DNA of 64,000 nucleotides from Cylicocyclus nassatus (taxonomy: Eukaryota > Nematoda > Chromadorea > Rhabditida > Strongylidae). The notes under the pieces were generated by a model. That model did not search any database, was not told the origin of the DNA, and worked only from the letters and a program-made list of their open reading frames with translations. Made by a program: the position numbers and the translations under genes. The DNA is taken from positions 5,817,753-5,881,752 of the forward strand of contig CATQJL010000223.1 in assembly GCA_958299035.1 (NCBI GenBank), written 5' to 3'. Below, piece by piece: positions 51,501-59,197 of the stretch. How positions within the stretch are numbered: the first letter of the stretch is position 1; every line of letters begins with the position of its first letter.

Positions 51501-54500
51501 TCACACGTTGCGCTTCACTATTCTCACGGAGCGGACCCCTGGCTCCCCTCGCCGATGCAGGAGAGCAATTATACCACTGACGTTGGGAGCTGGGGGCCCA
51601 ATCCGCGACACACTGCGCCGATACTGCTCAAACTTCATGATTTCTCGAAGTAACTGACTTTGCATTTTAGCAAGTATAAAAATTATCATTTATTTAAATG
51701 ACCTTATATAGGTGCTATCTGAAAGAGAATAATTTATTCTAATATCCATCAAAATTGGAAAGTTCAGTCACTTTTCTTCCTTGAGAAATCTGCAATTATT
51801 CTCAATGTGTCCCATTTTTTACCGTTCACCCTAATAACTATCACATCTAAGGTGATCGGCAATGCATTCGTATAGGATGGGTAGAGGACCTTAGGTCGCC
51901 GATAGGCTCCACCCATTTGGACAGCTAGGTTGAGGCATTAATGGTGAAGATGCGCGGCTTGTGGCAAATGTCCTCGCGCGACCTCCCCTTTCGGTAACCT
52001 GATGTCAGATACCCGTGTAGGACTCTATGTAGTCGCGAGAGTCGGTGACTTTGTGGCCATTGCGCGAACATTAATTTCTCAGTTATCTTTCCCATTTCAA
52101 GCGCTTTTCTGCTATCAGATTAAATTCAATCACCTGAAACAATTTTGAAAAGTTCGAGATCATTGAACGATTTCAGGCCTTGCAGCATCTTGCGTTTGCA
52201 GTGGCCCAACACTGGCTCTCGCTATGCAGAGCCCTTATGACAGTTGTCTTAGGATGCCTTCATACCGCGCCGGCAGCCGCCTCTAGCAGCCTGTAGCAGC
52301 CCACAGCAGCCGCCAGCAGCCCGTAGCCGCCGCTGGCCGCTTTTGTCGTACAAGCGCAAAATATCAAATTCTTACTATTTTAAGTGCAACAACCGCCCAC
52401 GCCCTCCATCCGTCCATTGTTGTTATTACCTTGTTACCGTCGGTTGTATCCTATTGATCAGTTTCCCTCTCGCAATTAAACCACATTTTGCCAAAGTTTC
52501 TTCGCAATGTGATTTCTTCTGACTTTGGATGCGTCCAGTTCCTGCAGGTTGCTATCTGTTAATTTTCAAGGTGTCTGCATCAATCATATCACATCGGCGT
52601 GGAAGATGGAAAGCACAGGTGCGATAGTGTAAGAATTTTCTCACCCTCCCTTCACCCCTGAGCCGGGACCAAGATGACCCCCTTCACCAAAAGCCGAGAA
52701 AAATAATAAACAGTGAGGTAAGGTCAAGCAAAGAAGATATTTGTACGTGAATTGTTTATGTATAGGAAAGGAGGAGTCTGTTAAAAAAAGGGCTTGCTTG
52801 GTGACGGGTGTGAGTAATGATTTCTGGTGATTTTCGAGTTTTCAACATTAAAAATTCATAACTTCTGTAGCTGAACATCTTGTACGCCTTGATGGTCACC
52901 ATTGAAACCGTTCCGTCCTCCGCTGTCAGGAAATATATAGAAAGTTTGATATCCATTCAAGAAAGTGCATTGAACGGTTTGCCTACTGATTTCTGAGGAT
53001 TTTCGATTTTTTGAAATAAATAAATTAATAACTTCTGCTGATGAACATATTGTACGCCGATATGGTCGCCGTTGGAACCGTCTCATCCTCCGCCTTCAGA
53101 ATATACAGTGCCGCCAAAAAGTTGCGGACAAGCCTCCCTCCCTTTTTCATCGCTCTTTTTCAGAAGGAAAACAAGGATAAAAAATGTAGTGATTGCATGA
53201 GGTGATAGAGCTCTTCAAGATCTACTATCTACACTTTGCGTTTTTCGAAAAACATGTATTCTAAACCGAAAATGGCCGCGTCACGATGTCGCGGACAATA
53301 ATTCTTCGAACGCGAAAATTTCCCTTTGGGTCCTATTTTCAAGTGAAAACACAAGTAGTCCGAAGAGGTAAGCATACTACATTATAGAGCTCATCGAGGA
53401 CAATAATCAGGTAGTGGTTATATCCAAAAAAAAGCCAAACTTGAATTTTATTTTGCTTTTTTTCAAAAAATAACTTCCAATTCCCTTTTTCAGGCCAAAT
53501 TTCTTCACATGTAAACCTATTCAAGACATCCTGACAAAGCTGTTCGACTAAAATGGATGCATTTGCCATCCTATATGCATCGGACGTGTGTTGGTGAGTT
53601 TCTTTGCTGAAAATGGCTCTTGACAGTGCATGCACATAACCCCATCTGCACCTCACCGCTGACAGGCACGGCTTTGCAGGCTTGTAGCTCGGCCAGCAGT
53701 CATTCTACAAGCCTGCAAGTAGGCTCATTCGAAAGAGCGTGACTTTCTCTACACGCTGGTATGCAAATGAGTTCAGTTTCAGGAATAACAGAGATTTGGC
53801 GGATGGGGTGACAGAGCGCAGCTTCTGTGGTATGGTAAGGATTTTTCAGCAGAAGTTGAGCAAAGCTGCTTTCGCTACTAGTTCCATTCTGGAAGTTCAA
53901 AACCGTCAATTTATATGTAATAGATCCATTTCGGAGCTCTAAGACTGTTCTGGCGTTGATAAGAGCCTTCACTCCAATCACTTCTAAGGCTGCGCTCTGT
54001 CACCCCATCCGCCAAATCTCTGTTATTCCTGAAACTGAACTCATTTGCATACCAGCGTGTAGAGAAAGTCACGCTCTTTCGAATGAGCCTAATTGCAGGC
54101 TCACACATTGACTGCAGGCCGAGCTACAAGCCTGCAAAGCGGTACAAGTCAGTGGTGAGGTGCAGGTGGGGTCATGTGCAAGCACTGTCAAGAGCCATTT
54201 TCAGCAAAGAAACTCACCAACACACGTCCAATGCATACAGGATGGCAAAAAGCATCCATTTTAGTCGAACAGCTTTGTTAGGATGTCTTGAATGGGTTTA
54301 CATGTGAAGAAATTTGGCTTGAAAAAGGGAATTAGAAGTTATTTCCTGAAAAAAAGCAAAATAAAACTCAAGTTTGGGGGTTTTTTTGGAAATAACCACT
54401 ACCTGATTATTGTCCTCGATGAGTCTATAATGTAGTAATGCTTACCTATTCGAATTACTTGTGTGTCCACTTGAAAATAGGACCCAAAAGGAAATTTTCG

Positions 54501-56871
54501 CGTTCGAAGAATTATTGTCCGCGACATTGTGACGCGGCCATTTTCGGACTCGTCTTAGAAAAAGATTTTTAAAATTTTTAAAATGCATGTTTTCCAGAAA
54601 GCACAATGTGTGGGTTGTAGCTCTTGAAGAGCTCTATCACGTCATGCAATCCAAACATTTTTTCACCTTCGTTTTCTATCCGAAATGAGCGATGAAAAAA
54701 GGAAGGCGGCTCGTCCGCAACTTCCTGGCGGTCACTGTATATAACAGTGCCTGGGTGAAGGGTGTTCTAGTGATTCTTGGAGATTTTCGAGTTTTTAACA
54801 TAAAAAATTCATAACTTCTGCAGATGAACATCTTGTATGCCGAGATGGTCACCATTAGAAGCGCCTCGTCCTCCGCTTTCAGAAAATGTATACTTTGTCT
54901 GGGGTCCGTTAGAAAAAATGCCGGGTAAAGGGTGGGTGAGACTTTTATAATGGGTTTGCTCAAGTACAGGCTTTTTTACCATTGTAAAAAGACGTCTACT
55001 TGAGCACTCCCATTATAAAAGTCTCACCCACCCTTCACCCGGCATTTTTTCTAACGGACCCCAGACAAAGTATATATTTTCTGAAAGCGGAGGACGAGGC
55101 GCTTCTAACGGTGACCATCTCGGCATACAAGATGTTCATCTACAGAAGTTATAAATTTTTTTATGTTAAAAACTCGAAAATCTACAAAAATCACTAGGAC
55201 ACCCTTCACCCAGGCACTTTTTTCAACGGACCCCAGGCAAAGTATATATTTTCTGAAAGAGGACGAGGCGCTTCTAATGGTGACCATCTTGGCGTACAAG
55301 ATGTTCATCTACAGAAGTTACGGATTTTTCTAACCTAAAAACTCGTAAATATCCAGAAATCACTACCCACACTCTTCACCAGACACTTTTTCAATAGGCT
55401 CCAGGCAAGCTATATATTCTCTGAAAGCGGAAGACAAGATAGTTGTAAAAACCTTTTCAGTGCTGACGTTGCTGTTCATCTACAGAAATTACGAATTTCT
55501 TCTAAAAATTCGTAAATGCTTAAAAATTGTATCTCTTTCCCGAAACAGATGCTCTCGCAAACACATCTTCTATGGTATTTTTAAAAACATATAGAGCTGT
55601 TCCAATACTATCAGTTTTCACATTTTGGTAAAAAGACAACCAATGATGGCAGAGAATTCAATACGATAAACTTTTATTTGGAAAATAAGAAAACGCCATC
55701 AATTCTCCTCTCCCCCCCCCCCCGGTCGGCATTTTATGATTTCTCGATCAACACACCCTTCACCCTGGAGGGACTGCGACCACTGTGACCCCCTTCACCC
55801 TGGAGGAGTCATTCTCACCTTATCGCACCTGTGATGGAAAGTATGGGCAGACGCACGCAAAGTACTGAAAAATTGATGATATGCGCTTCTATGACAAAAG
55901 CGGCCGCGGCGGCTAAGGGCTGCTGATGGCTGCTACGGGCTGCCAGCGGCGGCTGCCGGCGCGGCCGCTGGCGGTGTGAAGGCACCCTTATTGAAAAAAT
56001 CGCGAAGTGATGAAATCGCATGAAGTATAGGCTGCTGCATGACGAAGGCGCATTATCTTTGGGCGCAAACGTGGCTTTATTAGCCGCGGAGAGCATATGG
56101 TGCAATATTACAACCATAAAGATACGCGCGCGTCGCGACCGCGCCTGCTCAGCTAGTACTTGTAAAGTGCAGAGCTTCTGCACTTTCGTTCCGTACTAGG
56201 CTTTATGCTCGTACCTTCAAGAGGGGAAGAACGCACCTGCGAGACGTTTTTTGCATATAGCATGGTATTTTCATCACCGTTGTTGTCCTGTGAGTAGTAG
56301 ATAACGTCCGGTAAAGCAGTAAACCCATAATCTGATAACGGGACAATATTCTTCTAAACTACTACGCAGTCTAGTAGATTATCCGCTTAATATAATGTTT
56401 GCTCGGCCGAAACTGGTTCAGCAAATTTGCGCATGCACAAGTGGCTACACCTGCAATGCCTGGTATTTTGCCGCGCAAATGCCGACCATTATATGGTCGG
56501 CATTATGCATATTATTTATTCGTCCATTCTCGGCACCATAAGAACACCGTATTACACAAAAAACCTAGTAGACTGTACACTACACTCATACCCAGTACAG
56601 AGTTTTTAGGTTCGAAAGTCACTTGACGAGTGGGGCCAGAAGGTAAATTTCGGAAGAACACATTTCCAACATTGTTCTTGTCTCGTTGAATGAACGCTAG
56701 ATACCTGTGAAATTAGAAACAATTGAGCGTCAGTTAGGCATTGAAAAAATCAAGAGAAATTCACTTGCCGTCCGGGCTTAGTTTGAGACTGGAATATCCT
56801 GGCGGTGAAAAAATTACATGTCTAGGAATGATTTCAGCTGTCACTATAGGCAAAAGTGATAGAAACAGCAT
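33588..56871 (-). CDS. S9 family (prolyl oligopeptidase-type) serine peptidase, 16 exons over 23 kb
   Basis: Exons in transcript order: 56871-56765, 56704-56592, 56331-56237, 44916-44789, 44682-44533, 44450-44352, 44303-44236, 44172-44048, 36226-36091, 36038-35959, 35908-35786, 35735-35553, 35492-35343, 35285-35108, 35059-34941 and 33859-33588. All phases agree except at exon 13/14, where one base is missing. The product would be about 708 residues. It starts with a hydrophobic segment ([12 protein letters not shown], a possible signal peptide), then a beta-propeller-type region ([38 protein letters not shown]). The alpha/beta hydrolase domain has [11 protein letters not shown], the nucleophile motif GSSYGGYE, the Asp in QGANDPRVK and the His in PDEGHGF. 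It resembles the dipeptidyl/acylaminoacyl peptidase-like (dpf) group of nematodes. Introns 3 (11.3 kb) and 8 (7.8 kb) hold retrotransposons. Intron 12 uses a GC donor. Confidence 0.85.
37117..38550 (-). pseudogene. RTE reverse transcriptase domain
   Basis: A 477-codon frame contains the finger motif [15 protein letters not shown] motif A ([11 protein letters not shown]), motif B in the variant form [11 protein letters not shown], and the catalytic LRFADDIVL. These are followed by the RTE-type C-terminal segment ([10 protein letters not shown]). The order and wording match RTE/BovB-type elements. The N-terminal start of the RT domain lies in another frame at 38567-38932, so a frameshift near 38560-38590 separates the two. 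The domain itself looks intact. Confidence 0.85.
38567..38932 (-). pseudogene. RTE linker and start of reverse transcriptase, frameshifted
   Basis: The frame holds the connector between endonuclease and RT, and ends with the RT N-terminal motif ([11 protein letters not shown], where family members have a G-D/P-D-x-I/L block) just before the frame break. It confirms that the endonuclease and RT parts belong to one broken open frame. Confidence 0.75.
39300..39995 (-). pseudogene. RTE apurinic-type endonuclease domain
   Basis: The 231-codon frame has the APE-type motifs in order: CTYNARTV, the metal-binding Glu in [23 protein letters not shown] and the start of the C-terminal EID block. It stops immediately after RAEID, where family members continue to an SDH motif. 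That continuation is recognisable in another frame at about 39100-39285. A point or indel mutation therefore truncates the domain before its catalytic His. Confidence 0.8.
40416..41535. mobile_element. 1.1-kb inverted-repeat element, TACAGRGTGTYCC ends, with nested insert
   Basis: The left end TACAGAGTGTTCCAAAAATG and the right end ATTTTTCGAGACACCCTGTA are inverted. GTTTGATCGCTAATAACT occurs in both arms. It is related to 29583-30270. A second inverted repeat (about 40967-41110 against 41295-41428, with GCTGCGAAGCGTTCCTC arms) is nested inside. It starts 13 bp beyond the RTE target duplication. Confidence 0.75.
41539..42000. mobile_element. Inverted-repeat element adjoining the previous one
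   Basis: CACAAGGGATTGGTCAGAAG at the left pairs with CTTCTGACCATTCCCTTGT at the right. The inner arms (GCATACCATTCGATGCAGCA and TGCTGCATTTAATGGTATGC) also pair. About 130-bp arms, no coding. Confidence 0.7.
42534..42648. mobile_element. 115-bp element with perfect 50-bp inverted arms
   Basis: Arms 42534-42583 and 42599-42648 are exact reverse complements over all 50 bases, around a 15-bp spacer. Each outer end is TA (TACAATACCGCTCATAATTC at the left). A very young or gene-converted hairpin MITE. Confidence 0.9.
42851..43359 (+). mobile_element. CTCAGACA-ended element with tRNA-like core, copy 3
   Basis: It begins TCAGACAAATCGCCGGAAC and ends GTTCCGGTGATTTGTCTGA, with GGAACTTCCGCAGGA units in both orientations along the arms. 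It is the best-preserved copy of the three, in intron 8 of the peptidase gene. Confidence 0.82.
43137..43211 (+). repeat. tRNA-derived core of the CTCAGACA element
   Basis: The segment has an A-box-like CCGTAGCGTAGAGGATAG and a B-box GAGGTTCAAATCTC, with a T-arm that folds perfectly (GTGAG, loop GTTCAAAT, CTCAC). The acceptor stem does not pair, so this is a tRNA-derived module rather than a working tRNA gene. It could still bind TFIIIC and be transcribed by Pol III. Confidence 0.65.
43581..43716. mobile_element. Short hairpin element, 32-bp arms
   Basis: ATAAGCTCCTGCGAGACGAA through GGTTGGTTC at the left matches the inverted right arm at 30 of 32 positions. The interior repeats GTGACGCGGCTGTGACG-like units. 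Confidence 0.75.
43796..43901 (+). repeat. 53-bp tandem duplication
   Basis: The unit CATTTGACCGGACGATCTTC, running to CTGAACCTGCC, recurs 53 bp later with a few changes. It lies in peptidase intron 8, about 150 bp from exon 8. Confidence 0.65.
45162..45333. mobile_element. MITE, TTGGCGGCTGGAAGG family, second copy
   Basis: CCTTTGATTCAACTGG at the left and CAATTGCATCAAAGG at the right are inverted ends. The inner GGCGGCTGGAAGGCGGGGCT pairs with AGCTCCGCCTTCCAGCCGCC. Same family as 14263-14436. A lone AAGGCAGCGT-type end lies downstream at about 45456-45476. Confidence 0.75.
46249..47078 (+). repeat. 5' LTR of the BEL/Pao element
   Basis: 830 bp, TG...CA bounded, with a terminal inverted TGTCGCGGATT/AATCCGCGACA. 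The same length and apparently the same sequence as the 3' LTR. It contains no convincing TATA box that I would place. Reading frames inside it are duplicated exactly in the other LTR. Confidence 0.92.
47079..47096 (+). other. Putative primer-binding site
   Basis: TGGTGCATCGGACCGGAG directly abuts the 5' LTR and starts with TGG, complementary to a tRNA CCA end. The priming tRNA was not identified. Confidence 0.55.
47891..49735 (+). CDS. gag: BEL/Pao Gag protein
   Basis: 614 codons from the ATG at 47891; the frame is open back to an ATG at 47756. I prefer 47891 because [20 protein letters not shown] begins a typical helical N-terminus. A coiled region of about 150 residues is followed by the DUF1759-type capsid block ([19 protein letters not shown], then [17 protein letters not shown]). 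Next come Cys/His knuckles ([41 protein letters not shown]). It ends in an unusual Ser/Arg/Pro-rich tail ([44 protein letters not shown]), reminiscent of RS domains and possibly nucleic-acid binding. There is no frameshift or readthrough into pol: a stop at 49733-49735 closes it. The role is packaging of element RNA in virus-like particles. Confidence 0.85.
   Translation: MTTVESYIPKVVKAIDDLEATRRQVSPDLLTPYVSDAPVAEQLHQLQLRQAATQLHIVSLRSALSLLRDRRDVLLYHITTSSSPTDQQAYSRFEEEHSVDQHLADAEALLRTLQSTQEADSERSESLRIHRLANSISEDAVTGTTGTVTTPQRQDRTDAPQLQAVDTQLDVAQQLEHLQLTSAQTAPSSHNVPIHLEKLTLPHFDGDVTKFQQFWCTFELAVHNDPNIDLNMKYLYLMNLLRGEAQVVLQDLEPGRNNYHHLVQALKKRYDCPRRTRALFHQQLRDLQPATESASDMRNTWFRIQGILHALTRFEDLNRALYIIDLVRTKFPLSIQERLNNVEFEKRADFDLRQVMSHLDDLIQSKERFEQTCSRSRTYVLNRDISPGRPLTSTSPRSLHDPACCFCDSLSHSSRSCDERMPVGVRLKIAHLLRLCLKCLREGHSQGDCDYPSCKECGGQHHRLLCRLAEEEDCTRERQSSSSSSSSDSSSERQPAAEGDDQPGESSDFEDPARDSRRSRDYSRDHHYHPREHRGYRSRLDATPRSDTQSPSRPVRSVPVRESPHVSPSPTRRRTPSPQIPSPTGTSRRRRHRRRYRDPKWVRRIARTPSNPPH
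49736..50780 (+). other. Non-coding interior of the BEL element where pol should be
   Basis: Only about 1 kb separates the gag stop from the 3' LTR. No protease DSG, RT YVDD, RNase H or integrase HHCC/DDE motif was found in any frame. There is a strong donor-like CAG/GTAAGT at about 50010. A pyrimidine-rich T/C stretch lies at about 50040-50090, and CGTCAA repeats at about 50385-50450. A weak purine tract (CCCGGAG) precedes the 3' LTR. The origin of this filler is unknown. Confidence 0.7.
50781..51610 (+). repeat. 3' LTR of the BEL/Pao element
   Basis: 830 bp, apparently identical to the 5' LTR; followed by the CACTG target duplication. Confidence 0.92.
51616..52251. other. Intron sequence between two elements
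   Basis: AT-rich intronic DNA of peptidase intron 3, no exon or element recognised. Confidence 0.3.
52252..55989. mobile_element. 3.7-kb fold-back element with repeat-built arms
   Basis: The outer ends are inverted: GGATGCCTTCATACCG with CAGCCGCC-rich sequence at the left (52252-52340), and the matching complement ending TGAAGGCACCC at the right (55900-55989). Further inside, GCACAGGTGCGATA pairs with TATCGCACCTGTG. The arms contain tandem units of about 170-180 bp with GAAAGCGGAGGACGAGGC, GATGTTCATCTACAGAAG and ACACCCTTCACC, mirrored about a centre near 54985. Long inverted arms built of tandem repeats are the signature of Foldback-type elements. It lies in peptidase intron 3. No transposase was found. 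Confidence 0.75.
53106..54737. mobile_element. 1.6-kb inverted-repeat element nested in the fold-back arm
   Basis: The ends CAGTGCCGCCAAAAAGTTGC and GCAACTTCCTGGCGGTCACTG are inverted and flanked by TA at 53104-53105 and 54738-54739. Arms of about 700-800 bp pair with moderate divergence around a centre near 53900-53960 and share AGCTCTTGAAGAGCT-like and GCCATTTTCAGCAAAGAAAC blocks. The ends resemble Tc1-like CAGTG...GGCC...AAA ends. No transposase open frame. Confidence 0.75.
56476..56504. repeat. Short palindrome in peptidase intron 2
   Basis: ATGCCGACCATTATATGGTCGGCAT is a near-perfect palindrome. The flanking GCGCATGCACAAGTGGCTAC resembles the 29419-29583 element, so this is probably one arm of that family. 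Confidence 0.5.
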
Positions 56872-58591
56872 CCGTGAAGTCGACTACGTGCTAGTGCACA
56901 AACACACGATAGAAAATACATCTTATAACATCAACTGCTCTATGGTTAGGGATGATACAAGAAAAGTAAGCAGACGTTGCTCAACTGATCTCTTAAATTG
57001 ACTTTGCCTAGTCATAAACGCAAAACTCTGCCGCATGTGTGAGTATTACACTATACATTCGACTCACTGAAAAACAGGCCGTCACAGAATTTTCTTTTGT
57101 CTCTACATCTCAATCAAAGAACATGTAGATGAACGTGTTGAAAACATGGCTTCCCATATCATCACAACCAAGAGGACGACGACAGGGGTGCAACTCATAC
57201 GTAAATATTTGCATGCTTCGCAAAAAAAAGTTTTTCTGATACCACTTCCCATGAGCAGTCTCAAAGTGAACTCTCAGCAAGCAAATAAAAAACGACTTTA
57301 GTCAACCTAATACTAACGATGAAATTTTCTGCCAACTCGAACGTTGAAGTGTTTACGCTGTTTTGGCAAAGTAAAAAAGCCAAAAAGTGCAATAAGTTGC
57401 GTTTCAAAAGTATGGTAACGGCACGAAACAGAAGGCGTTATATGCGATTCTCGTGGCCAAGTTTTTTCTTGGTGAAGCTGTTTCTTAGAGACTATGAATT
57501 TCAGCGAAAGCGCTCGTCAAACTGTTTACTTGAAAGATGTGAAGTGAGGAAAACAATGATCATGCACGATGTATAAAGATTCCCCTACCTACAAGCTATC
57601 CGTTCACCGTTGACCGAGATAGACCCAGGATCCTACTATAATAATGCGCTAAGAGTGTTTACGTGTTTTTGTGTGTGTGTTTGTCTGAATGTCTGTCTGT
57701 CACGAAATTCGTAGAGTGTGTTCCAGCCAACGTCCTGGGCTCAAATTTTGCATAGCACTTGCTACTGGCATGAAAGTCCAACATGCAAAAGCACAAGCAG
57801 ATTCATTGAGTGGGTCTCTTGAAAATTGCGCGTCAAACGGGTCCACTTTGCATTTGGCCCACAAAATTGGGTCCGTAATTCCACTTTTTGCAGAGTGGTG
57901 GGTGCTTAAGGCAAGTAAATTTCAAGCTATGAACTTAGGTACAAATGAGTGACCAAAAGTCCATTACTTTACAAAAACGGCGCCAAAAAGTATTGCTTGC
58001 GTAAATGGTCAGTTTACCAAGGTTCTAGAAAAGCATTTGAGAAGATTTTCGCACAGAGATGTGGCTTACGGTGACTATTGCCTTTATGGCGACTGTCAAA
58101 CCATGACAAATTCAAAAATATTCAAATTTGCCTTTGTCTTGCTGCGAAAAGTTTTTTCCATGCGAAATCACCGATCTCACGTGAAAAAGCTTTCTAAATG
58201 AGTAGCTGTTTACATTTCATTCGTGGTAGTCGGCATAGCACGGTGAGTTTCAATGTCACTATTATGCGGAAATGAATAAGGCATACAAAAAGTAGGGGCG
58301 AGTGCGAGCCTCTGCGAAGCAGAGGTGACGCGCTGGTCTTTAATAAGAGTAAAAAAATAACTGCATATGCATGTATTTAAGCGCATTGAACGTGATTGAA
58401 CATTGCTATAATAAATGTTTTGATGATAAATGGCTCTCATTAGACTATTATTTTACCTACCTAAATATCTTTTATCACGACAAACTATCCTGCTGCCGAG
58501 GCTTCTCCAAAATCGCGTCTGTCTTAAGCAAGGGGCACCTCGCTCCTTTCGCACACAAACTGTCTTTCCTCTGGCCTTCTATCGCGCAATT
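56872..58591. other. Intergenic stretch upstream of the peptidase gene
   Basis: No supported exon. A GT-rich microsatellite with GTCTGTCTGTC lies at about 57665-57700, beside a CGTCCTGGGCTCAAATTTTGC block. The promoter of the peptidase gene should lie at its left end. Confidence 0.3.
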
Positions 58592-59197
58592 GCGCGAAGG
58601 GGGTTGAGCCAGAGTGCGCGGCGTACGGGCGTACGTAACGTATTGGGTTGTTTCATACTGCCGCACTGACTGCAGCAGTCTGCACTGACTGCAGCAGACT
58701 GCAGCAGACTGCAGCTGACCGCACTGACCGCAACGACTGCAGCGGCTGAAGCCTGCAGGCGGAGAGGTTAAATAGTTGTGGTTTGAACAAACAACAACAA
58801 TATATACGTAAAAGCAAAAGACAACAAGGTTTAGAATGTTACAAAACAGGTATATGCAATGAGAGAAAGAATTAGAACAAATACGAACATACCGAAGAAA
58901 ACTATCGCCAAAATTTGATTGAGAAGAATTCTGATGGAACTTATAATATTCTTAAGCGTAAATCACGCTGTTTTGATAATCGCGGTTGTTTTTCTTTTAC
59001 GAAAGGAGGAGCGACCGATGCGGTCAGTGCGGTCAGTCGCAGTCAGCTGCAGTCTGCTGCAGTCTGCTGCAGTCAGTGCAGTCAGCTGCAGTCTGCTGCA
59101 GTCAGTGCGGCAGTCTGAAACAACCCTATGCAGCGTACGCTCGGTATATTTCATCATAGGAGCGTACGCCGCGCAGTCTGGCTCAGCCCTTACGCGT
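58592..59197. mobile_element. Inverted-repeat element with CTGCAGTCAGTG repeat arms
   Basis: GGGTTGAGCCAGAGTGCGCG at the left pairs with CGCGCAGTCTGGCTCAGCCC at the right, extended by GCGTACG blocks. Inside, both arms are built of ten-base CTGCAGTCAG/GACTGCAGCA units (58675-58745 and 59020-59115). The centre is AT-rich. No transposase. Confidence 0.75.

Larger units (their letters stand above)
46249..51610 (+). mobile_element. Gag-only BEL/Pao LTR retrotransposon in peptidase intron 3
   Basis: Two 830-bp LTRs beginning TGTCGCGGATT and ending AATCCGCGACA bound a 3.7-kb interior. The 5-bp duplication CACTG flanks it at 46244-46248 and 51611-51615. The interior encodes one intact gag frame and nothing recognisable as protease, reverse transcriptase, RNase H or integrase. 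It lies in the orientation opposite to the host gene. No LTR difference was noticed on reading, so the insertion is recent and must have used pol supplied in trans. Confidence 0.9.
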
